Assembly (NCBI GenBank): GCA_030042915.1
Contig: JASHYS010000222.1
Location: forward strand, 1-6,065
DNA length: 6,065 bases
DNA from: Acidobacteriaceae bacterium
GTDB taxonomy: Bacteria > Acidobacteriota > Terriglobia > Terriglobales > Acidobacteriaceae
Reading direction: 5' to 3'
The notes under the pieces are model-generated. The model searched no databases. It was not told the origin of the DNA and was given only the letters and a program-made list of their open reading frames with translations. Shown here piece by piece: positions 5,875 through 6,065 of this stretch. A program made the translations under genes and the position numbers. The first letter of the stretch is position 1; each line of letters begins with the position of its first letter.

Positions 5875-5903
5875 CACGGACCGGCGACCCGACCGATCCC
5901 CGC

Positions 5904-5919
5904 TGTTCCACGTGGAACA
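5904..5919. other. parS: parS centromere site 3 (perfect)
   Basis: TGTTCCACGTGGAACA is an exact 16-bp match to site 2. The flanks differ (C on the left, A on the right), so symmetry stops at 16 bp. Its preceding bases ATCCCCG also precede site 2, which suggests that sites 2 and 3 arose by duplication of a 47-bp unit. Confidence 0.93.
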
Positions 5920-6065
5920 ATCGCGGCCCAATTCGGTCCAGTTCCGAAACGAAAACGCCATCGCCAGCGGATCAAAATCAGCCCCGACTCCGTGGCCGTT
6001 TTCCACCATTGCGCTCTTTTCGCCCTCCAAAATCTCGATTCCCCGCACCCCCGCCAATCCTCTTT
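5920..6065. other. Right-edge region after the parS cluster
   Basis: No plus-strand gene start is visible here, so the expected parA start (with its KGGVGKTT Walker motif) is not in the window. On the minus strand a frame is open from the edge down to 5767, with codons that look fairly coding-like between about 5930 and 6057 (many GNN codons). It has no recognisable domain and then runs through all three parS sites. TTTTCCACC at about 6000 is one base from a relaxed DnaA box and is not enough to call one. Confidence 0.4.

Noticed and set aside
5810..5919. CRISPR-like array: three short palindromic repeats at even spacing
   Set aside because: The repeat is a 16-bp perfect palindrome equal to parS, the first copy has a mismatch, the linkers resemble each other in part, and only three units exist.
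5995..6010. DnaA box (TTTTCCACC)
   Set aside because: One mismatch to an already relaxed box, single copy, no cluster.

Overview
The window is a GC-rich bacterial chromosome segment with tightly packed genes from position 1 to 5039, followed by about 1 kb of non-coding DNA. Gene style suggests an Acidobacteriota (Terriglobia-like) chromosome: a secreted TPR protein, a NIPSNAP protein, a C26 glutamine amidotransferase next to rsmG, and compact intergenic hairpins of the GGCTTTAGCC type. This placement is an inference from style only, because there is no rRNA or marker search behind it.

Layout. Positions 1-342 hold the 3' end of a PlsC-type lysophospholipid acyltransferase cut by the left edge. 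Three same-strand genes follow: a large exported TPR protein (461-2098), a P-loop nucleotide kinase-like protein of the topology modulation/FlaR type (2126-2677) and a NIPSNAP-family protein (2767-3084). A GNAT acetyltransferase on the minus strand (3089-3601) converges on the NIPSNAP gene with a 4-bp gap and a small hairpin over both stop codons. Divergent from the GNAT gene, a class I glutamine amidotransferase of the peptidase C26/PuuD type (3664-4413) overlaps rsmG (4410-5039) by ATGA, so these two are probably co-translated.

Downstream of rsmG, 5040-6065 has no convincing gene. It is rich in structure: an 8-bp-period array, twin GGCY-type hairpins, an AT-rich patch, a near-perfect CsoR-type palindrome (ATACCCC/GGGGTAT), a set of CAAAT-CGG repeats spaced 22 and 33 bp, a 7-bp-period array, and three parS centromere sites (TGTTCCACGTGGAACA) at exactly 47-bp intervals.

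Interpretation. rsmG (gidB) followed by parS is the known origin-proximal arrangement gidB-parA-parB, so parA and parB are expected just beyond the right edge. The intergenic stretch is therefore best read as a chromosome segregation locus, possibly close to the replication origin. I see no consensus DnaA boxes. The most unusual signals are the exact parS spacing, the orphan CsoR-like operator, the iteron-like repeats, and a sharp low-GC, rare-codon island inside rsmG.
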